Below, one piece after another: positions 42,512-52,300 of a stretch of DNA of 64,000 nucleotides. Source of the stretch: CADEED01 sp963839685 (GTDB lineage: Bacteria > Pseudomonadota > Gammaproteobacteria > Steroidobacterales > Steroidobacteraceae); NCBI GenBank assembly GCA_963839685.1, contig CAWIVS010000003.1, forward strand, positions 21,380 to 85,379, read 5' to 3'. Every line of letters begins with the position of its first letter. The first letter of the stretch is position 1. The notes beneath the pieces were generated by a model. The model saw only the letters and a program-made list of their open reading frames with translations, ran no database searches and was not told where the DNA came from. A program made the translations under genes and the position numbers.

Positions 42512-43170
42512 TCTTTCGGGACCACGGCGGTGGCCGGGCCCGGCAGGAATTCGAAGCCGGCGGGCACCTCATCCATTTCGAGCGAGTTCAGGACGCGTTC
42601 CGACCCAGGTCGTACGAATTCGATCAGTCCCGCCGCCGGATAGACCGTCAACGAAGTGCCAACCACCAGCACCTTGTTAGCCATGGCGACATGATCGCGA
42701 GCCTCATCCAGGTGCTGCGTCTCCTCGCCAAACCACACGATGTCGGGTCGTAATTGTGTGCCTTGCTCGCATTTCTGGCCGATCTCGATGGGCGCGGCGT
42801 CGATGCGGTAACGCTTGCGCGCAGGGCCGGTGCCACGCGCAAAGCCAAGCTCACCATGCACGTGCAGCACACGTGTGGAGCCCGCGCGTTCATGCAGGTT
42901 GTCGACATTCTGCGTGACCACGACCACGTCGAAATTCTGCTCGAGTGACGCGATCGCGCGATGCGCGGCGTTGGGCTGCGCGGCCCACGCTTTGGCGCGC
43001 CGCTCGTTGTAAAAGGCGAGCACCACCTCGGGATGTTTGCGCCAGCCTTCGGGACTGGCGAGCTCGATCCAGGAGTATTGTCGCCACAGCCCGGCGGCAT
43101 CGCGAAACGTCGGCAGGCCGCTCTCGGCCGAAAGCCCGGAGCCTGACAGGATGACGATCTTTTCACGCAT
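42424..43170 (-). CDS. cobB: Sir2-family NAD-dependent deacylase (probable 3' frameshift)
   Basis: 248 residues in the open frame. NAD site GSGLSAESGLPTFRDAAGLW, TQNVDNLHERAG and general base HVHGELG are intact. The zinc ribbon is reduced: between HGELG and LRPDIVWFGEE only one Cys is seen (IGQKCEQG), so it probably binds no structural zinc. After GPATAVVPK the frame gives an unfamiliar tail overlapping the convergent gene by 88 bases; removing one A from CCGAAAG (about 42514) gives VVPKITERWSALRR-stop at 42480-42482, a normal sirtuin ending. Removes acyl groups from lysines. The start overlaps the previous gene by eight bases. Confidence 0.88.
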   Translation of the reverse strand: MREKIVILSGSGLSAESGLPTFRDAAGLWRQYSWIELASPEGWRKHPEVVLAFYNERRAKAWAAQPNAAHRAIASLEQNFDVVVVTQNVDNLHERAGSTRVLHVHGELGFARGTGPARKRYRIDAAPIEIGQKCEQGTQLRPDIVWFGEETQHLDEARDHVAMANKVLVVGTSLTVYPAAGLIEFVRPGSERVLNSLEMDEVPAGFEFLPGPATAVVPKDHGAVVSFASVICGGSSSISQALNSLMMR

Positions 43171-43630
43171 CGTGCGGCTGCGACTGCGCCGAGTCGGGGT
43201 CGAAATGGATCTGGCTGCGCTTGAACACCGTTTGCAACCTCTCGACAATTTCGGCGCGGCGCTCGCGTGCCCAGTCCGGCATGGTGGCCGCCCAGTCGCG
43301 CTCGGAGGGCACATGAATGTCGTATTCGCCGCGCCCCAGGTAGTCGAGCGGCAGCTCGAGGGAAACGACTACATTCTCGCGCAATTCTTCGTACACCCAA
43401 TAGGTGCCGACGCGGCTGCCGACGTGAAATCCGCGGCTCAGCAGGTTGCGCTTGCGCAGCGTCGCGCCCCAGAACCAGCGGAAGGCAAAGAACGTGAGAC
43501 CGCCGAGGATGGCACCGTCGAACAGCGATCCGCCGGCGAGCAGGACCAATGCGCCGGCCATTGCCAACGCGCACACGGCAATGCCGCTGGCGACGATGGC
43601 ACGGAATGAGTTGTCGACGCGTTCACTCAT
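43163..43630 (-). CDS. Small membrane protein of unknown function
   Basis: 155 residues. Two N-terminal membrane helices (about 10-33 and 37-55: AIVASGIAVCALAMAGALVL, GAILGGLTFFAFRWFWGATL) followed by a soluble cytoplasmic domain: VGTYWVYEELRENVVVSLEL, GRGEYDIHVPSERDWAATMP, ARERRAEIVERLQTVFKRSQ. No family recognised. It begins seven bases after the DUF4010 stop and overlaps the sirtuin start, so DUF4010, this gene and cobB are probably one operon on the minus strand. Confidence 0.75.
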   Translation of the reverse strand: MSERVDNSFRAIVASGIAVCALAMAGALVLLAGGSLFDGAILGGLTFFAFRWFWGATLRKRNLLSRGFHVGSRVGTYWVYEELRENVVVSLELPLDYLGRGEYDIHVPSERDWAATMPDWARERRAEIVERLQTVFKRSQIHFDPDSAQSQPHDA

Positions 43631-43636
43631 GTGCGC

Positions 43637-44898
43637 TCAGCGTGCGAAAATCCACCAGCTGATCCAGAACGCCGCGATCAGCAATACCAGGCACGGCGCC
43701 AGTCGCCAGAAATAGGCCGCACCGCCGGCGCGCGCAAACCCGAGCTTGGAAATTGTGTTGGTGGTGATGATGAGGCCGACCGCAATTGCCGCGAGCTCGC
43801 GTGGCATCTGTCCTTGCGCGGCCAGCGACCCCACCGAAGCGGAGGTGGAATGCGCGTCGGCAAACCCGCCGAACACGACGCCCGCCAGCGCCCAGGTGGG
43901 TCCGAACGATCTTTGCAGCCAGGCGACCAGCAGCATGACCAGCACGAACGCCCCCGCGAATACCAACGCGGTTCGCAGGCGAAACGCGCGGCCCGGACGG
44001 TGGTGGCGGAGCTGGCCTTGTCCTTGGCCGCAAGCAGCATGAAGGCGCCGTACGCCACCATGGCGCCGCCCATGGCGAGCAGCACCCAGCGCAGCTGCCC
44101 CAGCAGCACCGCATCGCTGATCGCCAGCATCAGCCCGAGCTGGACACGGTGGCGACGTTCGACAGTGCCGCACCGGCGACCGCCGCCGGCAGCGCCTTGG
44201 GCTCCTGCTGCGCACGTTTGCCCATGGTGGCGACCACCGCGGTGCTCGACACGAAGCCGCCTAACAAGCCGGAGATGGGCAGTCCGGCGCGGGTGCCGAC
44301 CAGCCGCTGCGCGACGTAGCCGGCGGCATCCACCAGCATGATCAGCACCGTGAGCTTCCAGACCAGGCGCGGATTGATGACCTTCCAGGGATCGATGGGC
44401 TCGTCCGGCAAGATGGGCAACACGAGGATTGCGGCCGCCGCGAGCAACACCGCGTCGCGCAGCTCCTGGTCGGAGAGCTCGGCGCGCGCAAAGGAATGCA
44501 GAGGAGCGCGCAGCACCAGCAGGACCACGACCAGTACGCCGGAAGCCGCCGCCAGGATCGGCTGCGAAGCCGCCAGTACGCCGATGATGAATGTCGCCGA
44601 GCAGCGCGATCTCGGTGGTGAGGCCGGGATCGACGGCATGTGACTTGTGATACGACAGAGCAGTAAGCGTGATGACGCCGAGCGCCGCGGCCGCGAGCAG
44701 CAGATTCGAGTCGCTGAGGGCCGCGAGCACGCCGAGCAGCGCGGTGATGGCGAAGGTGCGTATGCCGGCCGCGGCGGGATTCTTGTCCGCTTGCATGCGG
44801 CGCTCGCGCTCGACCCCGATCAGCAGCCCGGCGCCGAGCGCAACCAGGATGGCCGAAGCCTCCGGCGGCAGACCCCAATCATTCAGGTATTGCGACAT
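43637..44898 (-). CDS. MgtC/DUF4010-family membrane protein (three frame breaks)
   Basis: One protein of about 418 residues split over alternating frames. MSQYLNDWGLPPEASAILVA, GAGLLIGVERERRMQADKNP (MgtC signature) and YHKSHAVDPGLTTEIALL in frame 1; after about 44590 VLAASQPILAAASGVLVVVL, ISGLLGGFVSSTAVVATMGK in frame 2; after about 44145 LGLMLAISDAVLLGQLRWVL in frame 1; after about 43990 LVFAGAFVLVMLLVAWLQRS, DAHSTSASVGSLAAQGQMPR, LIAAFWISWWIFAR-stop. The joined sequence has the MgtC N-domain and DUF4010 C-domain without gaps. Ten to twelve helices. Function unknown; MgtC relatives affect Mg/phosphate homeostasis. Confidence 0.85.
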
Positions 44899-45002
44899 AG
44901 CGGCGCATTATCACGCAGCAGCAAATTGTTTGCGCTTTCCAGCGGCAAGTGCGTAGGCTGCGCGGCGCTCTTGCAATAACTATTACAAATGTGGAGAACA
45001 AC

Positions 45003-45371
45003 ATGAAACTCAAAACAGGTCTGATTGGATTGACCGCGGCGATGCTGTTCGCCGGCATGGCAAATGCGACAACCATGCGTGTCGTAGTCGTGCAGGCATC
45101 GGATGTGCCCGCCTACGTGAAGGCGGTCCATGAAGGCCAGGCGTTGCTCAAGAAGAAGGGAAGTCCCGCGGAGTTGCACGTCTGTATTGCCCGCTATGCG
45201 GGCCCGGACGCCGGCAGCGTCGTGGTGTCGATCGAATACCCAAGCCTCGAAGCACTTGCAAAGGATAACGCCATGATGCGCAGCGATGCGGATCTGGTTG
45301 CCTGGCTGGGGAGCCTGGACAAGCTGCGCAAGATCGTGTCGGACAGCATCTACGAAGAACTGAAACCCTAG
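45003..45371 (+). CDS. Small exported protein of unknown function
   Basis: 122 residues from ATG 45003 after GTGGAGAACAAC. Signal peptide (LKTGLIGLTAAMLFAGMANA). The mature domain, TTMRVVVVQASDVPAYVKAV then KKKGSPAELHVCIARYAGPD, AGSVVVSIEYPSLEALAKDN and VAWLGSLDKLRKIVSDSIYE, has the beta-alpha-beta pattern of dimeric ABM/NIPSNAP-like ferredoxin folds. A periplasmic version of such a fold is uncommon. It stands alone, convergent with ligB, sharing a hairpin. Confidence 0.7.
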   Translation: MKLKTGLIGLTAAMLFAGMANATTMRVVVVQASDVPAYVKAVHEGQALLKKKGSPAELHVCIARYAGPDAGSVVVSIEYPSLEALAKDNAMMRSDADLVAWLGSLDKLRKIVSDSIYEELKP

Positions 45372-45392
45372 GTTCGCAGCGGGACGCGAGTA

Positions 45393-45425
45393 CGGTTCTC
45401 CTTCGCCGAAGGCGGAGGAGAACCG
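45393..45425. terminator. Bidirectional hairpin between convergent genes
   Basis: CGGTTCTCCT (45393-45402) pairs with AGGAGAACCG (45416-45425); the inner TCGCC...GGCGG can extend the stem. It lies 22 bases past the small exported gene and 13 bases before the ligB stop on the other strand. No T run, so probably acts on both strands through stem stability. Confidence 0.55.
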
Positions 45426-45437
45426 GCCCGCGCGCGC

Positions 45438-46280
45438 TCAGGCAGCCTTCTCCAGCAGCAGCAGGCCGGAGCCCGTATTGGAGATCGGGACGTGATAGTT
45501 CTCTTCGAGTTTGCGCACCACCGGGCCAAGCGCGCCGCGCATGATGAGCCACTGGACCAGCTCGGGGCCCTGCGTGCCGGCGAATTCCACCAGGTCGCGG
45601 ATCGAATAGCGCGCTAACAACTCCGGCTCGTGTACGATTTTCTCGAGACAATACAGGTCGAACGGCTTGTTGATGAACCCGGCGCGCCGGCCGTCGAGCT
45701 GGTGCGAAAGCCCGCCGGTTCCAAGCACCACGACACGTTCCTCCGCGGGCCAGGTTTCGATCGCGCGGCCCAGGACCTCGCCGAACTTCAGACAGCGGCG
45801 CGGTGTCGGCAACGGATGCTGGACTGTGTTCACGTGGATCGGAATGGTGCGTACCGGGCAAGGACGCTCGCCGGGCCACAGCAATTGCATGGGCACGACG
45901 AAGCCGTGATCGACCAGCATCTCCTGGCAGGTGGTCAGGTCGAAGTCGGCGGCGGCGAGTGCTTCGATCAGATGCCAGGAAAAGGCTGCATCGCCGGGAA
46001 AGGGTGCGAGCGTGGGCAGTCCCCAGCCTTCGTCCGCATTGCGATACTCGGCCGCCGCGCCGATGGCGAACGCCGGCATCTTGTCGAGGAAGAAATTCAG
46101 TCCGTGGTCGTTGTACACCACGATCGCAGTGGTGGGGCGTACGGATTCGAGCCAGGCGCGCACCGGACGGTAGGCCTCGAAAAACGGGCGCCAGTATGGG
46201 TCGTCACACTGATTCCTCGCCATTGCGAGGCCAATGGCGGGAATGTGCGAGGTGCCGATTCCGCCGACGATCCGTGCCAT
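45438..46280 (-). CDS. ligB: Extradiol ring-cleavage dioxygenase beta subunit, LigB type
   Basis: 280 residues. Class III extradiol (LigB superfamily) fold; iron ligands His12 (GTSHIPAIG) and His59 (VVYNDHGLNFF), with the carboxylate expected in the C-terminal half. DEGWGLPTLAPFPGDAAFSW, LVDHGFVVPMQLL, TIPIHVNTVQHPLPTPRRCL and VVVLGTGGLSHQLDGRRAGF are signatures of protocatechuate 4,5-dioxygenase and gallate dioxygenase beta subunits. Begins two bases after ligA, forming the usual LigAB enzyme. No other protocatechuate 4,5-pathway gene lies in the window, so either the pathway is elsewhere or the substrate is different. Confidence 0.92.
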   Translation of the reverse strand: MARIVGGIGTSHIPAIGLAMARNQCDDPYWRPFFEAYRPVRAWLESVRPTTAIVVYNDHGLNFFLDKMPAFAIGAAAEYRNADEGWGLPTLAPFPGDAAFSWHLIEALAAADFDLTTCQEMLVDHGFVVPMQLLWPGERPCPVRTIPIHVNTVQHPLPTPRRCLKFGEVLGRAIETWPAEERVVVLGTGGLSHQLDGRRAGFINKPFDLYCLEKIVHEPELLARYSIRDLVEFAGTQGPELVQWLIMRGALGPVVRKLEENYHVPISNTGSGLLLLEKAA

Positions 46281-46282
46281 GG

Positions 46283-46645
46283 TCAGCCTCCCGCGGCGCG
46301 CAGCATGGCGCGAAATTCCTCGACGCTGCGGCCCGTTTGCTGCGCGCCAATGTCCTGTACGTTGAGGCCGAAGATGCCCGCGAGTTTCGCCAGGTAGTAG
46401 ATGTTGCCGCCGACCGCGATCATGGCCAGCACGTCACGCCGTCGGACCGCATCGCGCTGCGCCTCGTCGAGTCCGAACAGCCGGCAATAGGCTTCCTCGT
46501 CGTGCAGGAAGGCCGCACGATTGACCGCCTCGTTGAACGAGAAGCACATCTTGTTGAGCGAGTAGCCGCGGCGCGCGGCACAACCATCGAATATCGGCGT
46601 GCCCCAGATCTGGCGGCTCGGGCTCGTTCGTGCGGCATTGTCCAT
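46283..46645 (-). CDS. ligA: Extradiol dioxygenase alpha subunit, LigA type
   Basis: 120 residues. GTPIFDGCAARRGYSLNKMC followed by SFNEAVNRAAFLHDEEAYCR is the LigA signature; DVLAMIAVGGNIYYLAKLAG and FGLNVQDIGAQQTG follow. LigA has no metal site but covers the LigB active centre. Two-base gap to ligB. Length matches Sphingobium LigA (about 139) minus a short C-terminal tail. Located 84 bases downstream of the alpha-E gene, same strand, but functionally unrelated to it as far as can be told. Confidence 0.92.
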   Translation of the reverse strand: MDNAARTSPSRQIWGTPIFDGCAARRGYSLNKMCFSFNEAVNRAAFLHDEEAYCRLFGLDEAQRDAVRRRDVLAMIAVGGNIYYLAKLAGIFGLNVQDIGAQQTGRSVEEFRAMLRAAGG

Positions 46646-46729
46646 GAGCCAAGCATGGCGCGCGCTGCCTCACCGCACATGCGTAGGGTTACTTACGCGT
46701 CTCAGGGTGACGCCGCCGGCGTCCGGGTT

Positions 46730-47755
46730 TCACGCCTTGGCGCGTTCGCCGAACGACAGCGAGCTCTGTCGCTGCGACTGGCTCTGGCTGGGCATGCGCT
46801 GCATGCCGGTCGCGTCGCGCGACGGGAAATAGGCTTCGGCGATCATGTTGTGCACGTTGTTGATGTGCAGCTGCAGCTTGTCGATGAGCTCGTGAAGTCC
46901 CGGCTGGTCCAGGGTGGCGAGCGGCGCGCGCTCGATGAAGCGCGCGGCGCGCGACAGCACCTCGAGCACCCCCTCGCTGCGCGGCAGCTCGTTGAGCGAA
47001 CGCTCGAGCTGAATGACGCAGTACTGGCAGGAGCGCGGGAACTGGTCGTCGCGCAGCAGGAACTGGAGCACGTCGGTGCGCCGCACGCGGGTGCGCATGC
47101 GCAGACGGTACATCTGGTAGCCGGAGAGGCTCTTCAACACGCTCATCCACTGCACGCTCTCGAAGGGCCGCAGCTCGGGTGTTTCCGCGGGCAGCAGTTG
47201 GGCGGAACGCACGTCGACGATTCGACTCGTCATGTCGGCGCGTTCGAGGTTGCGGCCGAGCGCGCTGAACGTGTACGCGTCGTTGCGGTTCATGGTGCCG
47301 TCGAGCATGCCCGCGATGGTCTGCAGCGTGACCACGATGCGCTTCAGGAATTCGAAGCGCGTGCGTTTGTTGATGCCGGTGGACAGGTCGTGGGTGAATT
47401 CGGAGAAGAACTCGTTGAGCAGCTCCCAGGATTCGGTGGGCAGGATCTCGCGCAGCGTGCGCGCGTTTTCGCGCGCCGCCTGCAGCGAGGAGCAGATCGA
47501 ACCCGGGTTGGCCTTGTCGGCGATGAGAAAGTGCACCACTTCGCGTTCTTCGCCGCGCGTGCCCTTGTCCTTGAACTGGGCATCGAACTCCGCACGATTT
47601 CCCGAAATGTCGACCAGCGGCAGCCAGCCGGGGGCGATGCCGCCGGGCAGGTCGAGCAGCAGGTTGGTGTTCACGCCGATGATGCGCGCGGTGTTCTCCG
47701 CGCGCTCCAGGTAGCGCGACAGCCAGTACATGCTTTCGACCGTGCGCGCGAGCAT
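46730..47755 (-). CDS. Alpha-E domain protein (DUF403)
   Basis: 341 residues, all helical. The family opener MLARTVESMYWLSRYLERAE followed by NTARIIGVNTNLLLDLPGG is exact; NRNDAYTFSALGRNLERADM then TSRIVDVRSAQ, and HELIDKLQLHINNVHNMIAE are further repeats of the motif. The ATG directly follows the TAG of the ATP-grasp gene with no gap (47755/47756), so expression is coupled. Alpha-E proteins occur almost only beside or fused to circularly permuted ATP-grasp enzymes and are thought to be part of an amide-bond-forming complex; biochemical role unproven. Confidence 0.93.
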   Translation of the reverse strand: MLARTVESMYWLSRYLERAENTARIIGVNTNLLLDLPGGIAPGWLPLVDISGNRAEFDAQFKDKGTRGEEREVVHFLIADKANPGSICSSLQAARENARTLREILPTESWELLNEFFSEFTHDLSTGINKRTRFEFLKRIVVTLQTIAGMLDGTMNRNDAYTFSALGRNLERADMTSRIVDVRSAQLLPAETPELRPFESVQWMSVLKSLSGYQMYRLRMRTRVRRTDVLQFLLRDDQFPRSCQYCVIQLERSLNELPRSEGVLEVLSRAARFIERAPLATLDQPGLHELIDKLQLHINNVHNMIAEAYFPSRDATGMQRMPSQSQSQRQSSLSFGERAKA

Positions 47756-49207
47756 CTAACTCTCGGTGTCCACGATCCACGTGTCCTTGCTGCCGCCACC
47801 CTGCGAGGAGTTCACCACCAGGGAACCCTTGCGCAGCGCGACTCTCGTGAGCCCGCCGGTGGTCACGTTGGTCTCGCGACCGCTGAGGATGAAGGGCCGC
47901 AGGTCCACGTGCCGCGGCTCGAGCCGGTCGTTCACCAGCGTCGGCACGGTAGACAGGGTCACCACGGGCTGCGCGATGAAGCTGCGCGGATCGGCCTTGA
48001 GCGAGTCGGCGAACCTGGCGCGCTCGGTCTTGCTGGACATCGGGCCCATCAGCATGCCGTAGCCGCCGGAACCGTCCACCGGTTTGACCACGAGCTGCTC
48101 GAGATGCCCGATCACGTGATCGAGCTGTTTTGACTCGCCGCAGCGCCACGAAGGCACGTTGGGCAGGATGGCATCCTCGCCCAGGTAGTACTTGATCATG
48201 TCGGGCACGTACGTGTAGACCAGCTTGTCGTCGGCCACTCCCGCGCCGGGCGCGTTGGCCAGCGCCACGTTGCCCGCGGCCCAGGCGCGCATCAGGCCGG
48301 GCACGCCGAGCGCCGAATCCTTGCGAAACACTTCCGGGTCGAGGAAGTCGTCGTCGATGCGCCGATAGATCACATCCACACGCGTCCAGCCGCGCACCGT
48401 CTGCATGTAGACGCAGTCGTCACTATCTACCGCCAGGTCGCGCCCCTCGACCAGCTCGCAGCCCATCTGTCGCGCGAGGTAGGCGTGCTCGAAGTACGCC
48501 GAGTTGTAGATGCCAGGCGTAAGGACCACCACCTCGGGACGCGCCTGCTTGCGCGGACTGAGCGCGCTCAGCATGTCGTAGAGCTGCGAAGGGTAGTCAT
48601 CGACCGGCAGGATGGCGGCGCTCTCGAACAGCTCGGGGAACACGCGCTTCACCACCTGGCGGTTCTCGAGCATGTAGGACACACCCGAAGGCACGCGCAG
48701 GTTGTCCTCGAGCACGTACACCGTGCCGTCCTTGTCGCGGATCAGGTCGGAGCCGCAGACGTGCGCCCAGGTGCCGAGCGGTGGTTTGATGCCCTTGACG
48801 TTGGCACGGTAGTTCTTCGATGTCGCGATGATCGAGGACGGCATCAGGCCGTCCTTGATGAATTTCTGCGCGTGGTAGCAGTCGTCTATGAAGAGGTTCA
48901 GCGCGGCCGCGCGCTGGATCAGGCCCGCCTCGATGCGTTGCCATTCCTTGCGCGAAATGGTGCGCGGGATGATATCCAGGGGCCAGGCGCGATCGATCGA
49001 GCCATCCTGCTCGTGGTAGACCGTGAAAGTGATGCCCATGGCCTTGATGGCCAGCTCCGCGGCCTGCTGACGCACCGCGATCTCGCCACCGTCCATTTCA
49101 GTGAGGTAACGCATGAGCGCGCGACCCGCGGCACGGGCACCGCCGCCGGGCCCCACGAGCTCATCGTGAAAGCCGGGAGAGGGGTATGACGTCCAGTCCG
49201 TTTTCAT
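47756..49207 (-). CDS. Circularly permuted type 2 ATP-grasp protein
   Basis: 483 residues from ATG 49207 (MKTDWTSYPSPGFHDELVGP). Permuted ATP-grasp (DUF404/DUF407) signatures: IDRAWPLDIIPRTISRKEWQ, LIQRAAALNLFIDDCYHAQK, VCGSDLIRDKDGTVYVLEDN, LRVPSGVSYMLENRQVVKRV, RRIDDDFLDPEVFRKDSALG, VVKPVDGSGGYGMLMGP (ATP-binding Lys and Gly-rich loop) and the ending SSQGGGSKDTWIVDTES. ATP-grasp enzymes join an acyl-phosphate to an amine; here the likely product is a peptide or amide. First gene of the left arm of the cluster; 160 bases from the divergent transglutaminase-DUF2126 gene. Confidence 0.95.
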   Translation of the reverse strand: MKTDWTSYPSPGFHDELVGPGGGARAAGRALMRYLTEMDGGEIAVRQQAAELAIKAMGITFTVYHEQDGSIDRAWPLDIIPRTISRKEWQRIEAGLIQRAAALNLFIDDCYHAQKFIKDGLMPSSIIATSKNYRANVKGIKPPLGTWAHVCGSDLIRDKDGTVYVLEDNLRVPSGVSYMLENRQVVKRVFPELFESAAILPVDDYPSQLYDMLSALSPRKQARPEVVVLTPGIYNSAYFEHAYLARQMGCELVEGRDLAVDSDDCVYMQTVRGWTRVDVIYRRIDDDFLDPEVFRKDSALGVPGLMRAWAAGNVALANAPGAGVADDKLVYTYVPDMIKYYLGEDAILPNVPSWRCGESKQLDHVIGHLEQLVVKPVDGSGGYGMLMGPMSSKTERARFADSLKADPRSFIAQPVVTLSTVPTLVNDRLEPRHVDLRPFILSGRETNVTTGGLTRVALRKGSLVVNSSQGGGSKDTWIVDTES

Positions 49208-49367
49208 TGTTGGAGCGCAGTGCGCGAGCCCAAAATACCAGAGCCTAGGAACCGTGTTCAAAAAAGTGCACCCGGTTGCCGGGTACGCTTCGCCGTGGTG
49301 CTTTCGGGCCGCCGCTGGCGCAATTTGGTGCGAATGCGCATGTTAGAGCCCTGTGTAGAATGCGGGC

Positions 49368-52300
49368 GTGTCCATTCATGTCGCGCTCAATCACGTCACG
49401 CACTACCACTACGACCGGCCCGTTGCGCTCGGCCCACAAGTCGTCCGCCTGCGTCCGGCGCCCCACTGCCGCACCCGCATTCTCTCCTACTCGCTGAAAG
49501 CCGCGCCGGCGAAACATTTCGTCAACTGGCAGCAGGACCCGGAATCTAACTACCTCGCGCGGTTCGTGTTCCCGGAGAAGACCGAAGAGCTGCGCATCGA
49601 GGTGGACCTGGTCGCCGAGATGGCGGTGCTCAACCCTTTCGACTTCTTCCTCGAGCCGCATGCGGAAACTTTTCCGTTCGGTTACGAGGGCTCGGAGAAA
49701 CGCGACCTCGCACCCTACCTCGTCATGTTCCGTGGCGAGCCGCTGTTCAAGAAATACCTCGGCACCATTCCGCGCGAGAGAAAACGCACCATCGACTTCC
49801 TGGTCGAGCTGAACCTCAGGCTGTCGCGCGACATCGGGTACCTGATCCGCATGGAGCCGGGCGTGCAGACGCCCGAGCTGACGTTGACCAGGGGTTCCGG
49901 TTCGTGTCGCGATTCCTCGTGGCTGCTGGTGCAGCTGCTGCGTCACATGGGACTCGCGGCGCGTTTCGTTTCGGGATATCTCATCCAGCTCACGCCCGAC
50001 ATGAAATCGCTCGACGGCCCGTCGGGGCCCGAGAGGGATTTCACCGACCTGCACGCATGGTGCGAGGTTTATCTTCCCGGCGCTGGATGGATCGGGCTCG
50101 ATCCGACTTCCGGCCTGCTGGCCGGTGAAGGCCACATTCCACTCGCCTGCACGCCCGAGCCCATGGGTGCCGCCCCCATTACCGGCGCGGTCGAAAAGGC
50201 CGAGGTCGAATTTCAGCATCACATGAAGGTGGAGCGCATCTGGGAGGCGCCGCGCGTCACCAGGCCCTACACCGAGGCGCAGTGGGCGGAAATCGAGAAG
50301 TTAGGACACGCCATCGACGCGCAGCTGCTGGCCGGCGACGTGCGCCTGACCATGGGCGGCGAACCGACCTTCGTTTCCGTCGATGATCCGGACGGCGCCG
50401 AATGGAACACCACGGCGATGGGGCCGAACAAGCGGCGGCTCGCCATCGAGGTCTATAACCGGCTCAAGCAGAAGTACGCGCCGCTTGGGCTGTCGCACTT
50501 CGGCCAGGGAAAGTGGTATCCGGGTGAGCAACTGCCACGCTGGTCGCTGAACTGCTTCTGGCGTCGCGACGGCGAGCCGATCTGGCACAACCCGGAGCTG
50601 GTCGACGACGAAAAGCGTCATCGAGGCGTCACGGCGGAGATCGCGGGTCAGTTTCTCGCCGCAGTCGCGCAGCGGCTCGGGCTGGCACCGGAACACATTT
50701 TCGCGGCCTTCGAAGACGCCTTCTACTACCTGTGGCGCGAGAGGCAGCTGCCGTCCAACGTCGATGCGCACAAGTCCAATCTCAAGGACCCGATGGAGCG
50801 CGCGCGACTGGCGCAGGTGTTCGAACGCGGCCTGGACGCCGTGATCGGCCATGTATTGCCGGTGTCGCGCGATGCTTCCGAATCTCGTTGGCGCACCGGG
50901 CCATGGTTTCTGCGGCGTGAGCGCTGCTACCTGATTCCCGGTGATTCGCCGGTGGGTTACCGGCTGCCGCTCGACTCGCAGCCCTGGGTCAGGGAAAGCG
51001 ATTACCCGTACGTGTCTGAGCCGGATCCGATGGCGCCGCCGCGTCCATTGCCGCGCGCCGCCGAAATCCGCCGGCAACTCGTGCGCGAAGTGGATCGACC
51101 AGCGACGCTGAAACGCCCGCGGCCGGCGGTGAACATCCGGGCAATGTCCCCATGGCCCGTCCGCGCGAAGGCATCGTTGCACCGACTTCGCCGCCGGGTT
51201 TTCTGCAGTCCTCGGCCGACATCACGCGTACCGCCATCTGCGCCGAGCCCCGCAACGGCACTCTTTATATATTCATGCCACCGACCAGCGAGCTCGAGCA
51301 TTACCTCGAGCTGGTGGCGGCGATCGAGGCCACGGCCGAAGAATTCGACACGCCCGTGGTGCTGGAAGGTTACGAACCACCGAAGGATGCGCGCCTCAAC
51401 AGTTTCCGTGTGACTCCTGACCCCGGGGTCATCGAGGTGAACATCCACCCGTCGCAGAGCTGGGACGAACTGGTCGACCGCACCGTGCACCTGTATGACG
51501 CCGCGCGCCAGTCCAGACTAACTACCGAGAAGTTCATGCTCGACGGCCGCCATACCGGTACCGGCGGCGGCAACCACTTCGTGCTCGGCGGCGCGACACC
51601 TTCCGACTCGCCGTTCCTGCGGCGTCCGGACCTGTTGCGCAGCCTGCTGGCGTACTGGCACAACCATCCATCGCTGTCCTACCTGTTTTCCGGTCTGTTC
51701 GTCGGGCCGACTTCGCAGGCGCCGCGTGTCGACGAGGCGCGCAACGATTCGCTGTACGAGCTCGAGCTGGCGTTCAGGCAACTGCCGCCCATGGGCCAGA
51801 CCTCGCCGCCGTGGGTGGTCGATCGGCTGTTCCGCAACCTGCTGATCGATTCGACCGGCAATACCCACCGCGCCGAATTCTGCATCGACAAGATGTTCTC
51901 GCCGGATGGCAATACCGGACGCCTGGGACTGCTCGAGATGCGCGCCTTTGAAATGCCGCCGCACGAGCGCATGAGTCTCACGCAGCAACTGCTGCTGCGT
52001 TCGCTGATCGCCCGCTTCTGGCGCGAACCCTATGAACCGCCGCGGCTGGTGCGCTGGGGCACCGAGCTGCATGACCGTTTCATGCTGCCGTATTTCATCG
52101 AGCGCGATTTCTCCGACGTGGTTGCCGAGCAGAAGAGCGCCGGTTTCCCGCTCAAGAGCGAGTGGTTCGCGCCGCACCTGGAATTTCGCTTTCCAACGTA
52201 CGGCGATTTTTCGGTCTTTGGGGCCGACGTGGAGCTGCGCCAGGCCCTCGAACCCTGGCATGTGATGGGCGAGGAGGGCGCCGCTGGCGGCGCGGTGCGA

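Noticed and set aside
45803..48133. 776-codon plus-strand frame across ligAB and alpha-E genes
   Set aside because: Arg/His/Ala-rich with no motif; the minus strand carries three well-conserved genes over the same bases.
46689..48149. 486-codon minus frame overlapping alpha-E and ATP-grasp in another register
   Set aside because: Low-complexity Arg/Ala translation; alpha-E and ATP-grasp signatures occupy the other register.
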